A stretch of 64,000 nucleotides of DNA from Paenibacillus rubinfantis. Its GTDB lineage: Bacteria > Bacillota > Bacilli > Paenibacillales > Paenibacillaceae. How positions within the stretch are numbered: the first letter of the stretch is position 1; each line of letters starts with the position of its first letter. Of this stretch, positions 24,620 to 32,667 are shown piece after piece. Location of the stretch: assembly GCF_001486505.1 (NCBI RefSeq), contig NZ_LN909066.1, positions 662,452 to 726,451 of the forward strand. Direction: 5' to 3'. Under the pieces are notes generated by a model. It was not told where the DNA came from, ran no database searches, and saw only the letters and a program-made list of their open reading frames with translations. Position numbers and translations under genes: made by a program.

Positions 24620-25369
24620 TTATCCTCCAATTAGGTTGGTTTTCTCCTCAATCGGCTTGCGCCACCGCTCCGGAACATGCTCCGTAACAAGCGCCGCCCG
24701 CTCCAGTTCCATCATCTGAACGAAAGCGATGTTCCCGATTTTGCTGGAATCGGCAAGCACGTAGGTGAACGAGGACAACTCACTCGCCCGGCGCTTCAGC
24801 GCAGCCTCCTCCGGATCAGGGGTCGTATAACCCGCATCGGGATGAACCCCGTTTGCCCCAAGAAAGCACCGGTCAAAACGAAACCGTCCCAGATGCTCCA
24901 CCGCCAGGGAACCGACCAACGCTTTTGTGTTTTTTTTGGCTTGGCCGCCGAGTAGATAACTCGGGATGTCGGCTTCCAGCAACGCTTCGATCTGCGGCAA
25001 GCCGTTCGTCACAACGGTGATCGATTTCCCTCGCAGATAAGGGATCATCGCTAAGGTCGTTGTCCCCGCGTCCAGATAAATCGCCTCTCCGCTGCGTACC
25101 AAACCGGACGCCATTTCGGCAATTTGTTGCTTTTGCGCTAGATTGACGGCGGACTTCTCCGCCATCCCCGGCTCCAGTCCACCGGCCATCAGCGGTAGGG
25201 TCGCACCGCCATGAACTCTTCGCAGCAGCCCCTGCTCTTCCAAATCCGCCAAAACCCGCCTCACGGTGGACTCGGACGCTTCCAGCAGAACGCAAAGCTC
25301 CCGGAGCTTAACGGTGCCTACCTCCTGCAACCGCCGCAAAATCCGGCGATGCCTTTCTTCCGTTAACAT
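24620..25369 (-). CDS. fruR: DeoR-family regulator of fructose use
   Basis: About 249 residues, the standard DeoR size. N-terminal helix-turn-helix: ERHRRILRRLQEVGTVKL with ASESTVRRVLADLEEQGLL and RVHGGAT. The C-terminal sugar-phosphate sensor contains YLDAGTTTLAMIPYL and GANGVHPDAGYTTPDPEEAALKR. The frame opens at 25420, but GGAGGGGGAACG precedes ATG 25369. It lies 7 bases ahead of fruK. Direct repeats upstream (25416-25463) are the likely operators; in this family the repressor releases DNA on binding fructose-1-phosphate. Confidence 0.87.
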   Translation of the reverse strand: MLTEERHRRILRRLQEVGTVKLRELCVLLEASESTVRRVLADLEEQGLLRRVHGGATLPLMAGGLEPGMAEKSAVNLAQKQQIAEMASGLVRSGEAIYLDAGTTTLAMIPYLRGKSITVVTNGLPQIEALLEADIPSYLLGGQAKKNTKALVGSLAVEHLGRFRFDRCFLGANGVHPDAGYTTPDPEEAALKRRASELSSFTYVLADSSKIGNIAFVQMMELERAALVTEHVPERWRKPIEEKTNLIGG

Positions 25370-25415
25370 CGTTCCCCCTCCAACTCCAACCAGCGTAATC
25401 ATACCTTCTGCATAA

Positions 25416-25463
25416 TTCAATCATATTCTATCATAATCAATCAATTTCAATCAAATTCTATCA
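25416..25463 (-). promoter_or_regulatory. fruR-fruK promoter with operator repeats
   Basis: Two 18-base direct repeats, TGATAGAATTTGATTGAA and TGATAGAATATGATTGAA (minus strand; 25446-25463 and 25416-25433), differ at one base and start 30 bases apart, with further TGATTGA units between. A promoter TTGATT (25449-25454), 18 bases, TAGAAT (25425-25430) lies within them, so bound FruR would cover it. Confidence 0.65.
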
Positions 25464-25542
25464 TTAACTAGGGCAGCAAGGTGGAACAAATCCCCTGCGC
25501 AGGGCCACGCAACTTATAGATTCCAAGCTGTTTTCGGCAAAA

Positions 25543-25577
25543 AAATCCCCCGGCTCTCCTGAAAAGCCGAGGGATTT
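25543..25577 (-). terminator. Terminator after the LPMO gene
   Basis: AAATCCCCCGGCT and AGCCGAGGGATTT form a stem with one bulged base, followed on the minus strand by TTTTTGCC. Confidence 0.7.
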
Positions 25578-25592
25578 ACTAAGTGTATTCCG

Positions 25593-26657
25593 TTATTTCA
25601 ACTGCCACAAAGCCGGTACATTAGGCGGCTCCCAGCCGGGCAGGGAGGTATGGGCCTGTCGGCACTCGTAGATCGTCCCGCCGTAACTGACCTGCGCCCC
25701 TACCGCATAAGGGGTATGGGGGGCCCATGTCTGGTTAGGGCTGGAAGGCCCGGATGCTGTCGTCGCCTGCACCGTATTGCTGGCAGCCGACTCGTTGCCT
25801 GCCGCGTCGATCGCCCTGACCGTAAACGTGTAGGATGTGTTTGGACTTAGTCCTGTCACGGTATAGATACGAGTCGTTCCCGACACGGAGCCGATCAGGT
25901 TGCCGCCGTGATAGATTCGATAGCCGGTAACGCCAACATTATCGCTGGAGGCGTTCCAGCCAAGCGTAGCCGTTGTGGAGGTTACCGCTGTAACCGCGAG
26001 TCCGGACGGTGCTGTAGGAGCGGTCGTATCCCCCGAATTGCCGCCGCCAAAATCCACGTCAATCACATTGTAGAAGGCATTGGTGGTATCGGCGATCTCC
26101 CAAACGGCCAGAATGACGTGGTAACCCGTCCGTGCCGGCACGTTACAGGTATCCGTATACGTAAACGGGGGCCGTGCGCCGCCATAGTTCACCGAGCAAA
26201 ACGGAGTCAGATCAAAGGAATTACGGGTTAATGGGGCGTTAGGGTCCCACCGCGGCTTCGTGATGTAATACTTCCAGCTGGCCGTGGCGTGAGGAGCGGT
26301 AAGCTTCCAGGTGAAGGTGTTCGTTCCAGCCGAGATGTTCACTTTCGTCCAGCGGCTAGCCGACTGCGCGTCAAGCTCGGGGAACAACCCGTTTGCGCTG
26401 GCGATCTTCCCGTCCGCCGGGCCGGCATTTGGGAAGCCTTTTGGCGCTTCCAGGCTTTGAGGCTCGTACATAATCGGGCCGCAGTTCGTATTTTGGCCGG
26501 TTTTACATAAGCTTGCCCGGCTTGCCGGTCCGTCCACCCAGCCGTGCGCCGAAGCTTTTTCCGAGAACAGGATCATACCGATGCCAGCAATCACCATAAC
26601 CAATAAAGAAATAAGCGCCTTCAATATCATCGAGTGAGCGAGCCGAGTTGAAGTCAT
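25593..26657 (-). CDS. Secreted lytic polysaccharide monooxygenase (AA10) with FnIII and CBM5/12
   Basis: A 354-residue secreted, copper-dependent enzyme that oxidatively cuts chitin (or cellulose). A signal peptide covers residues 1-37, ending SEKASA, so the mature protein starts at His38, the copper-binding histidine brace. The second brace histidine is His123 (TAPHATASW). The AA10 domain runs to about 205, a fibronectin type III domain (TAPTAPSGLAVT...) to about 300, and a C-terminal CBM5/12 chitin-binding module (WAPHTPYAVGAQVSYGG...) ends it. AAAGGAGGGACAAGC precedes the ATG. It acts outside the cell. Confidence 0.93.
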   Translation of the reverse strand: MTSTRLAHSMILKALISLLVMVIAGIGMILFSEKASAHGWVDGPASRASLCKTGQNTNCGPIMYEPQSLEAPKGFPNAGPADGKIASANGLFPELDAQSASRWTKVNISAGTNTFTWKLTAPHATASWKYYITKPRWDPNAPLTRNSFDLTPFCSVNYGGARPPFTYTDTCNVPARTGYHVILAVWEIADTTNAFYNVIDVDFGGGNSGDTTAPTAPSGLAVTAVTSTTATLGWNASSDNVGVTGYRIYHGGNLIGSVSGTTRIYTVTGLSPNTSYTFTVRAIDAAGNESAASNTVQATTASGPSSPNQTWAPHTPYAVGAQVSYGGTIYECRQAHTSLPGWEPPNVPALWQLK

Positions 26658-26764
26658 GCTTGTCCCTCCTTTGGATTAGGAAAAATGCCTAGTGCCTGAT
26701 CCCAAGCTGTCAGATTGCGCCTTCTGCAGGAACTCCCCTAAAAACCCCCTTTCCGATTGCATTA

Positions 26765-26792
26765 GATATAAACCCCCACGAGAGTTTATATC
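26765..26792. promoter_or_regulatory. Inverted repeat upstream of the LPMO gene
   Basis: GATATAAAC and GTTTATATC are perfect 9-base inverted arms around a 10-base GC-rich loop, 108 bases upstream of the LPMO start. It could be an operator or an mRNA hairpin; which one is not clear. Confidence 0.45.
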
Positions 26793-26870
26793 CTAGTAAA
26801 GTTATAAATGGATAGATATGGATACATCTAAATTATACACGACATCTCGCATATCATGTAAGATTTATTT

Positions 26871-26895
26871 AACCCGCGATTTGCAGCGGGTTCTT
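26871..26895 (-). terminator. Possible terminator after the O-methyltransferase gene
   Basis: AACCCGC and GCGGGTT form a 7-bp stem, 28 bases past the methyltransferase stop on the minus strand, followed by TAAATAAATCTT. Confidence 0.5.
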
Positions 26896-26922
26896 GTCCT
26901 TTGCTCGTTAGAGGTTAAGCCT

Positions 26923-27552
26923 TTATTTCACCATCGCCAGCGCCAGTCCGTCATACGCCGGGAGCAACGTGCTGATCAACCGCTCGTCCCGGGCAATTCT
27001 CTCATTGAACGTGCGCATCGCCTGCACCGACGGCCCGTTTTTTTCCTCGTTTAGCGTCCGACCGCGCAGCAGGATATTGTCTCCGGCGATCAGCGCCCCC
27101 GGTTTGGCCAGCTTGATAGCATAGTCGAGATAATTCGGGTAATTTTCCTTGTCCGCATCGATAAAAAAGAAATCAAACCGCTCCCCCCGCTGTTCCAGGG
27201 TTTGCAAGCTGTCTAGCGCAGGTCCAACCATGTACTCCGCAACCTGCCCAAATCCGGCCTCACGCAAATTGGCCCGAGCCAGTTCGGCATTCTCCTGCTT
27301 CAGCTCCAAGGACATGAGCCGCCCGTCGGCAGGTAATCCCCGCGCCAGGCAGATGCCGCTGTATCCGCCTAACGCTCCGATTTCCAGCACGTCCTTGGCA
27401 CCGGCCAGCTTAACCAGCAGCGTCAGCAGTCGTCCGTATCCCGGGGCAATCGACACGTCCCGCATTCCGCTGTCCGCGATGGATCGGGTTACCCGCTCCA
27501 GCACTTCGTCCTTGGCATATAATTCATCACCGTATTGTTCCGGCGTTAGCAT
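26923..27552 (-). CDS. O-methyltransferase (caffeoyl-CoA OMT family)
   Basis: A 209-residue SAM-dependent O-methyltransferase of the Methyltransf_3 family. Motifs: VLEIGALGGYSGICLARGLP (SAM loop), SLELKQENAELARANL, FDFFFIDADKENYPNYLDYA (metal-binding Asp region) and GDNILLRGRT. In bacteria such proteins include TrmR-like tRNA methylases and small-molecule catechol methylases; the sequence alone does not decide. ATG behind GAAGGAAGATAAGAG. Stands alone, divergent from the rRNA methyltransferase gene. Confidence 0.9.
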   Translation of the reverse strand: MLTPEQYGDELYAKDEVLERVTRSIADSGMRDVSIAPGYGRLLTLLVKLAGAKDVLEIGALGGYSGICLARGLPADGRLMSLELKQENAELARANLREAGFGQVAEYMVGPALDSLQTLEQRGERFDFFFIDADKENYPNYLDYAIKLAKPGALIAGDNILLRGRTLNEEKNGPSVQAMRTFNERIARDERLISTLLPAYDGLALAMVK

Positions 27553-27690
27553 CTCTTATCTTCCTTTCGTCACGTTCATTCCCTATATGAAGAACCGTTT
27601 GTAACTTGTTGAACATTGGCCTATACTGAATTGTATGGTTTTTCCGTTATTCTCACAAGTCTAAGTGAAGCTGGAGTGATTGACTTACCT

Positions 27691-28836
27691 ATGGCTGGAC
27701 CTTTGCAATTGATCGCAACCGCCCCTATGGGCCTGGAGGCCGTGGTGGCGCGCGAATTAAAAGAGTTAGGTTATGAAGATACCGTCGTGGAAAACGGGCG
27801 GGTTAATTTTACCGGGGACCTGATCGACATCTGCCGCTGCAACCTGTGGCTGAGAACCTCAGACCGGGTGCTTATCAAAATGGGCGAGTTCACTGCCGTC
27901 ACCTTCGACGAGCTGTTCGAAGGCACCAAGGCGCTGCCTTGGCAGGATTTTATCCCGGCGGACGGGGAGTTCCCCGTGGAGGGCCGCTCCCACAAATCGC
28001 AGCTCAGCAGCGTACCGGCTTGCCAGGGGATCGTCAAAAAAGCGATCGTCGACAAGCTGCAACAGTCGTACCACACCGAGTGGTTCGAAGAAACCGGGCC
28101 GCGTTACGTGATCGAAGTGAACCTGCTGAACGACAAAGCGTTGTTGACGCTGGACACCACCGGCCCGGCGCTGCATAAGCGCGGCTACCGCAAGCACGCG
28201 ACGGAAGCGCCGCTGAAGGAAACGATGGCGGCGGCGATGATCCTGCTGAGCCGCTGGAACCAGAACCCGTCGCGGCCGTTCTACGACCCGTGCTGCGGCT
28301 CGGGGACGCTGCCGATCGAGGCGGCGATGATCGGCTGGAACATCGCGCCGGGTCTGCGGCGCACGTTTAACGCCGAGCGCTGGCCGGTTATCCCAGCAGA
28401 GCTGTGGCAGCAGGCGCGCGACGAGGCGATCGACGCGGTGCGGGACGACGTGCCGCTGAACATTGCCGGCAGCGACATCGACCCGGACGCGATCGAGATC
28501 GCCAAGGCCGCGGCCAAAAGCGCTGGGCTGGCGAACGAAATCAAGTTCGACTGCCTGCCTGCGGTGAAGATCCAGCCGCAGGGGGATTACGGCGTGATGA
28601 TCACGAACCCGCCCTATGGGGAGCGGATCGGCGAAGAGAAGGAAGTGCGCAAGCTGATCGCCCAGCTCGGGCGAGTGATGGCCGGACTGCCGACCTGGTC
28701 CTTCTTCGCACTTACCCCAACCAAGCAGTTCGAGCACGACTTCCAGCGCAAAGCGGACAAGCGCCGCAAGCTGTTTAACGGGCGCATCGAATGTCAATTA
28801 TTGCAGTATCTCGGGCCCCTTCCTCCGCGCCATTAG
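27691..28836 (+). CDS. THUMP-domain class I SAM-dependent RNA methyltransferase (RlmL/YpsC-like)
   Basis: About 381 residues. An N-terminal ferredoxin-like/THUMP RNA-binding region (residues ~1-160) precedes a methyltransferase domain: FYDPCCGSGTLPIEAAM is the SAM loop, AGSDIDPDAIEIAK the second motif and ITNPPYGERIG the catalytic NPPY. This is the architecture of the rRNA N2-guanine methylase RlmL (23S G2445) N-terminal half and of B. subtilis YpsC. A TTG at 27616 is in frame, but ATG 27691 fits the family start MAGPLQLIATAPMGLE. Confidence 0.9.
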   Translation: MAGPLQLIATAPMGLEAVVARELKELGYEDTVVENGRVNFTGDLIDICRCNLWLRTSDRVLIKMGEFTAVTFDELFEGTKALPWQDFIPADGEFPVEGRSHKSQLSSVPACQGIVKKAIVDKLQQSYHTEWFEETGPRYVIEVNLLNDKALLTLDTTGPALHKRGYRKHATEAPLKETMAAAMILLSRWNQNPSRPFYDPCCGSGTLPIEAAMIGWNIAPGLRRTFNAERWPVIPAELWQQARDEAIDAVRDDVPLNIAGSDIDPDAIEIAKAAAKSAGLANEIKFDCLPAVKIQPQGDYGVMITNPPYGERIGEEKEVRKLIAQLGRVMAGLPTWSFFALTPTKQFEHDFQRKADKRRKLFNGRIECQLLQYLGPLPPRH

Positions 28837-28896
28837 CCGTGGGGGGAGGGTCTCTCCCTTTTATCCCCTTGCTAGGAAAGGAGCTGACGATACGTC

Positions 28897-30954
28897 ATGT
28901 TACGTTTGACGGCCAATCGCGGCTTTCGCTTTAACGGCCGCCTGTTCGTTTATCTCTTCTTTGTTGCAGCCATCTTCATGAAGCTTGTCATCCTGCATCG
29001 TAACCTGCATGCCCTCTATATCGATATGAACCTGCTGGACAATCTGATCGCCATCGGTTCCATCCTGCTCGTCTCGTTCTGGACGTTCTGGCTCCCCTCG
29101 CGCGGAAGGGGGATCGCCTTAGGCGTGCTGAACGTGCTGCTTACGGTATTGATTTTCGCCGATCTGGTTTACTATCGATATTTCGGCGATTTTCTAACCG
29201 TGCCCGTCCTGCTTCAAGCCGGACAAGTTGGCGAGCTTGGCGGCAGCATTCGCGAGTTGATTCACCTCGCCGACTTGTGGCTGATCGCCGATTGGGTCGT
29301 CTGGGCAGTGGTGAAACTCGGGCTGCGATGGACGCGTGGGGACGGCGGACGCCGTCGTACGCAGCTTAGCGGGTACGATAGTCGTAGCTTCTCCGGCCAT
29401 TCCGGCCTGGGGAGCGGCTCCTTCTCCCCCGTTTCCTTCGGCTCGGGCGGCCGGAGAGCCGGCGGACGCCGCTTCGGACGCTTGTTCTCGGGGATCGGCG
29501 TATTTCTGTTAGGCTTTGCGCTGACGATGGGCCCGATCCGCTTTTATACCCAAACCTGGGCGATGGGGCTGTTCGAAAACAACTGGTGGAACGTCTCCTT
29601 ATACAATGTGACCGGCTTGCTTGGTTTCCATTATTACGATGCGAGCCGTTATCTCAAGGAGCATCTCGGAGGCGGCCCAAAAGTCAGCGCCCAGGAGCAG
29701 GACGAAATCCGGCAGTGGTTTGACGAAGCCGGTCAACGCCGCATAGCGGATAACGAGCTGTTTGGTGCGTATGCTGGAAGCAATGTCATCGTCATTCAAG
29801 CCGAAGCCTTTATGAACTTCATGATCGGCAAGTCGATCGGCGCCCAAGAAATCACGCCAAATTTCAACAAGCTGATGGGCGAAAGCCTCTATTTCTCGAA
29901 TTACTATCATCAAACGGGTCAAGGCCGCACTTCGGATGCGGACTTCTCCTCCAACAGCTCGCTGCATCCTTTACCGACGGGATCGGTTGCGGTCCGTTAC
30001 CCGACCCATACGTTTGATATGCTGCCGCAGATTCTGAAGACGCAGGCCGGTTATACCGCCGACGCGTTTCATGCGTACGAAGGCAGCTTCTGGAACCGCA
30101 ACAATATGTATCAAGCGATGGGCTACGACCGGTTTTACAGCAAAAAAGACTTCCAGCTGGACGAGCCGCTGGGCTGGTCGCTAGGCGATAAATCTTTTTT
30201 CCGGCAGTCGTTAGACGTGATGGCTCAGGAGAAACCGCCCTTTTATTCGTTCCTCATAACGTTATCCAGCCACCATCCGTATACGCTGCCGGCTTCCGTG
30301 CAGGAGTTGGACACCGGCGAGTTGAAGGGCACTATCCTCGGCGATTATTTACAGGCCGTGCATTACGTGGATGCGGCGCTTGGGGAGTTCGTGGAGGGAT
30401 TAAAGCGGGAAGGTTTGTGGGATCAGACGATTTTGGCGTTTTACGGGGACCACGACAACTCGATTACCGACAAAGCGATGTATGAGCAGTTCCTGGGCAA
30501 GTCGCTGAGCGATCTTGATATGCACCAGATCCTGAATCAGGTGCCGCTGCTCCTCCATTTGCCGGACAGCCAGCATGCCGGAGTCTACGAGGAGCCTGCC
30601 GGTCAACTTGACCTGGCGCCGACGCTGCTGCATCTGCTGGGCATCCACTCGGACTCCTACTACATGATGGGTCATAATCTGTTTGCCGACACCGGGACGG
30701 ATCGCGCCGCGGATCGTCTGGTCGTCCTACGTTCGGGCGCGTTTACGGACGGCGAACGGTACTATATTCCGTCCGCGGACAACCTGTTCGCGAACGGCAC
30801 CTGTTACAATTTGGCCGGCCGCAAGACGACCGCAGTCGAACCGTGCCGGGCTCCGCACGAAGAAGCGATGAAGCGCCTGCGGATCTCGGACCAAGTGATC
30901 ACATCCGATTTGATCGCGACCTTCCGCAAGGAGGATCAAGGGGTGGCGCGGTGA
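28897..30954 (+). CDS. LTA-synthase-family sulfatase-fold membrane protein
   Basis: A 685-residue protein with about five membrane segments in the first 230 residues, then an extracellular sulfatase-type domain. Members transfer glycerol-phosphate from phosphatidylglycerol to build lipoteichoic acid. Metal and catalytic regions are visible: VIVIQAEAFMNF near 300, GQGRTSDADFSSNSS with the catalytic threonine, WNRNNMYQAMGY, SSHHPYT and FYGDHDNSI. A Gly/Ser/Arg-rich loop (around residues 150-195) separates the last membrane segments, which is unusual. The ribosome site is AAAGGAG before ATG 28897. Confidence 0.9.
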   Translation: MLRLTANRGFRFNGRLFVYLFFVAAIFMKLVILHRNLHALYIDMNLLDNLIAIGSILLVSFWTFWLPSRGRGIALGVLNVLLTVLIFADLVYYRYFGDFLTVPVLLQAGQVGELGGSIRELIHLADLWLIADWVVWAVVKLGLRWTRGDGGRRRTQLSGYDSRSFSGHSGLGSGSFSPVSFGSGGRRAGGRRFGRLFSGIGVFLLGFALTMGPIRFYTQTWAMGLFENNWWNVSLYNVTGLLGFHYYDASRYLKEHLGGGPKVSAQEQDEIRQWFDEAGQRRIADNELFGAYAGSNVIVIQAEAFMNFMIGKSIGAQEITPNFNKLMGESLYFSNYYHQTGQGRTSDADFSSNSSLHPLPTGSVAVRYPTHTFDMLPQILKTQAGYTADAFHAYEGSFWNRNNMYQAMGYDRFYSKKDFQLDEPLGWSLGDKSFFRQSLDVMAQEKPPFYSFLITLSSHHPYTLPASVQELDTGELKGTILGDYLQAVHYVDAALGEFVEGLKREGLWDQTILAFYGDHDNSITDKAMYEQFLGKSLSDLDMHQILNQVPLLLHLPDSQHAGVYEEPAGQLDLAPTLLHLLGIHSDSYYMMGHNLFADTGTDRAADRLVVLRSGAFTDGERYYIPSADNLFANGTCYNLAGRKTTAVEPCRAPHEEAMKRLRISDQVITSDLIATFRKEDQGVAR

Positions 30955-30988
30955 GCCTCCCGAGCGCGAATGAATTAGCGGTAATATA

Positions 30989-31162
30989 GGGCGTTATTTC
31001 GTCCAATTATTGTTAGCTATCGCGAAATAACACCCTTTTGTGGTGTTATTTTCGTAGACCGTTGGCTAAACCGCCATTAGGAGCGATACTGCCGTTAGAT
31101 AGAACCAAAAAAGTCCGTTATTCTCGGTCAATTACGAAAAATGGCCGAAATAGCGGACTTTT
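30989..31162. repeat. Two hairpins in the gap between convergent genes
   Basis: GGGCGTTATTTCG (30989-31001) pairs with CGAAATAACACCC (31023-31035) but for one mismatch. AAAAGTCCG (31109-31117) pairs with CGGACTTTT (31154-31162), with more partial pairing inside. Both contain the words GTTATT and CGAAATA. They may act as terminators for the flanking genes. No gene is seen in 30955-31218. Confidence 0.55.
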
Positions 31163-31218
31163 ATACCGTTATCTGGACGAACGAGAGGGAGTGTCGCCAA
31201 CGTCGCTTCTTCCCCGCC

Positions 31219-32184
31219 TTAAGGGCGCAAATGCTCGCGCAAGAAGGCATACGCCTTCAGCCGATGCTCGTCGGGCCCTTCCTCATGCCCCATAAACGGG
31301 TAGAGCAGCAGCTCCTTCCCGGCTGCGGAGTTCCGGTTGTAGGCCGCCGCGATCGTTTCCGGCCAGCAGATCAGATCCTTGAAGCCCGCGGAATATAACA
31401 CGGGGATGTTGATTTTTTCGGCCAAGTTCAGGTTGTCAAAATAACTCAGCGTCGTCAGCACCTGCTCCAACGTTCCCGGGTTTCGGGCGACAAACTCGGC
31501 GATCTCCGAGACGGAGCCGGTTGAGTTCAGCAAGGCAAATTCTAAATGGCACAGGTTCGGGACATTCGCAACCGCCACACGCGGCACTTCGCTTAACGCC
31601 GCCATCTGCAAGGTCAAACCGCCGCCTTGGCTCGTCCCGTACACCCCGATCCGCTCCGCATCGATCTCGGGTTGTACGCTCACCCATTGCAGCGCCTTCC
31701 AGGCGTCGATCGTCATCGCCAAGCCGTAGAAGTTCTCCGGCTCCAGCACGCCTTGGGTCATCCATCCTTTGACATTACCTCGGTCAGACGCCAAGCGATT
31801 CCCCGTTTCTCCGGTCTGCCCGCGCGTATCCACGGCAAACACCGCGTACCCCATTTGCAGCCATACCGCATAATTTTCCGGTAATCCCCGATGACATTGG
31901 TAGCCTTGATATATCACGATACATGGATATTTCCGTTTGTACCCTTCCCCGCCGTTCGGAACCAAAAACCAGCCATGCAGCGGCGTATCGTCATAACCTT
32001 CAAACTGAATGCGCTCCGCAAGGATTCCCTTCATCAACGTCTCTGCCGGTTCCCGGCGGTCGTGCAGCGGCTTGGCCGCAAACCGCTCCAGCGTCCGGCT
32101 CCAAAACGCATCGAAATCCTCTCTCGCCGTACGCTCCGCCCGATAATGCGCGACATCCGCCATACGTTCCCGAATTGCTCCCAT
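31219..32184 (-). CDS. Acetyl xylan esterase / cephalosporin-C deacetylase family hydrolase
   Basis: A 321-residue alpha/beta hydrolase of the AXE1 (CE7) family. It removes acetyl groups from xylo-oligosaccharides and cephalosporin C. Motifs: IYQGYQCHRG near the oxyanion site, DTRGQTG, the nucleophile elbow GVYGTSQGGGLT with the catalytic Ser, and a C-terminal YPFMGHEEGP with the catalytic His. About 320 residues is the standard length. No signal peptide, so cytoplasmic as in CE7 enzymes. ATG behind AGGAGTCGGATC. Confidence 0.9.
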   Translation of the reverse strand: MGAIRERMADVAHYRAERTAREDFDAFWSRTLERFAAKPLHDRREPAETLMKGILAERIQFEGYDDTPLHGWFLVPNGGEGYKRKYPCIVIYQGYQCHRGLPENYAVWLQMGYAVFAVDTRGQTGETGNRLASDRGNVKGWMTQGVLEPENFYGLAMTIDAWKALQWVSVQPEIDAERIGVYGTSQGGGLTLQMAALSEVPRVAVANVPNLCHLEFALLNSTGSVSEIAEFVARNPGTLEQVLTTLSYFDNLNLAEKINIPVLYSAGFKDLICWPETIAAAYNRNSAAGKELLLYPFMGHEEGPDEHRLKAYAFLREHLRP

Positions 32185-32265
32185 GATCCGACTCCTTTAT
32201 TTCGTATTGAATAGATTCGAACAGCTTCACCCAAGACTACCCTACCAGAAAAATCCACTTCGCCA

Positions 32266-32304
32266 ATACCTAGATTTGCTATGCATATGAATTCTAGGTA
32301 TAAT
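32266..32304 (+). promoter_or_regulatory. padR promoter with overlapping palindrome
   Basis: TTGCTA (32276-32281) and TATAAT (32299-32304) with a 17-base spacer. Perfect 9-base inverted arms ATACCTAGA (32266-32274) and TCTAGGTAT (32293-32301) flank the -35 and overlap the -10, which suggests autorepression by PadR. Confidence 0.65.
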
Positions 32305-32334
32305 ATTTGTAAGATGATGGAAGGTGGTGTTGAT

Positions 32335-32667
32335 GTGAAAGTGAATAAGGAGCTGCTGAAGGGCAGTACCGGCATGCTGATCCTCAGCCTTCTGGACCAA
32401 AAGGAAATGTACGGTTATCAGTTAATCAAAGAGCTGGAACGCTTGTCGGAAGGGACGTTTGATATAAAGGAAGGTACGTTGTATCCGATTCTTCACGGGA
32501 TGGAGACGGAGAAATGGCTGGATTCCTACTGGGAGATGGCCGACGGACGAAAACGCAAATACTACCGCATCACCGATCAAGGGAAACGTCAGCTTCAGGA
32601 AAAGAAGCGGGAGTGGCAATTTTTCAGTGGAGCGGTTGATCGCGTACTTGGGGAGGGGCCCGCATGA
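32335..32667 (+). CDS. PadR-family transcriptional regulator
   Basis: About 110 residues, typical for short PadR proteins. The winged helix is clear: LLKGSTGMLILSLLDQKEMYGYQLIKELE, then EGTLYPILHGMETEKWLDSYWE and GRKRKYYRITDQGKRQL, quoted in pieces. AAGGTGG lies 7 bases before GTG 32335; the frame itself extends to 32281. Its stop overlaps the next ATG (ATGA at 32664-32667), so the downstream membrane gene is co-translated and is its likely regulated partner. Confidence 0.9.
   Translation: MKVNKELLKGSTGMLILSLLDQKEMYGYQLIKELERLSEGTFDIKEGTLYPILHGMETEKWLDSYWEMADGRKRKYYRITDQGKRQLQEKKREWQFFSGAVDRVLGEGPA

Noticed and set aside
27859..28797. 312-codon open frame opposite the RNA methyltransferase
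   Set aside because: Mirror of a well-supported gene; translation is Arg-rich and without domains.
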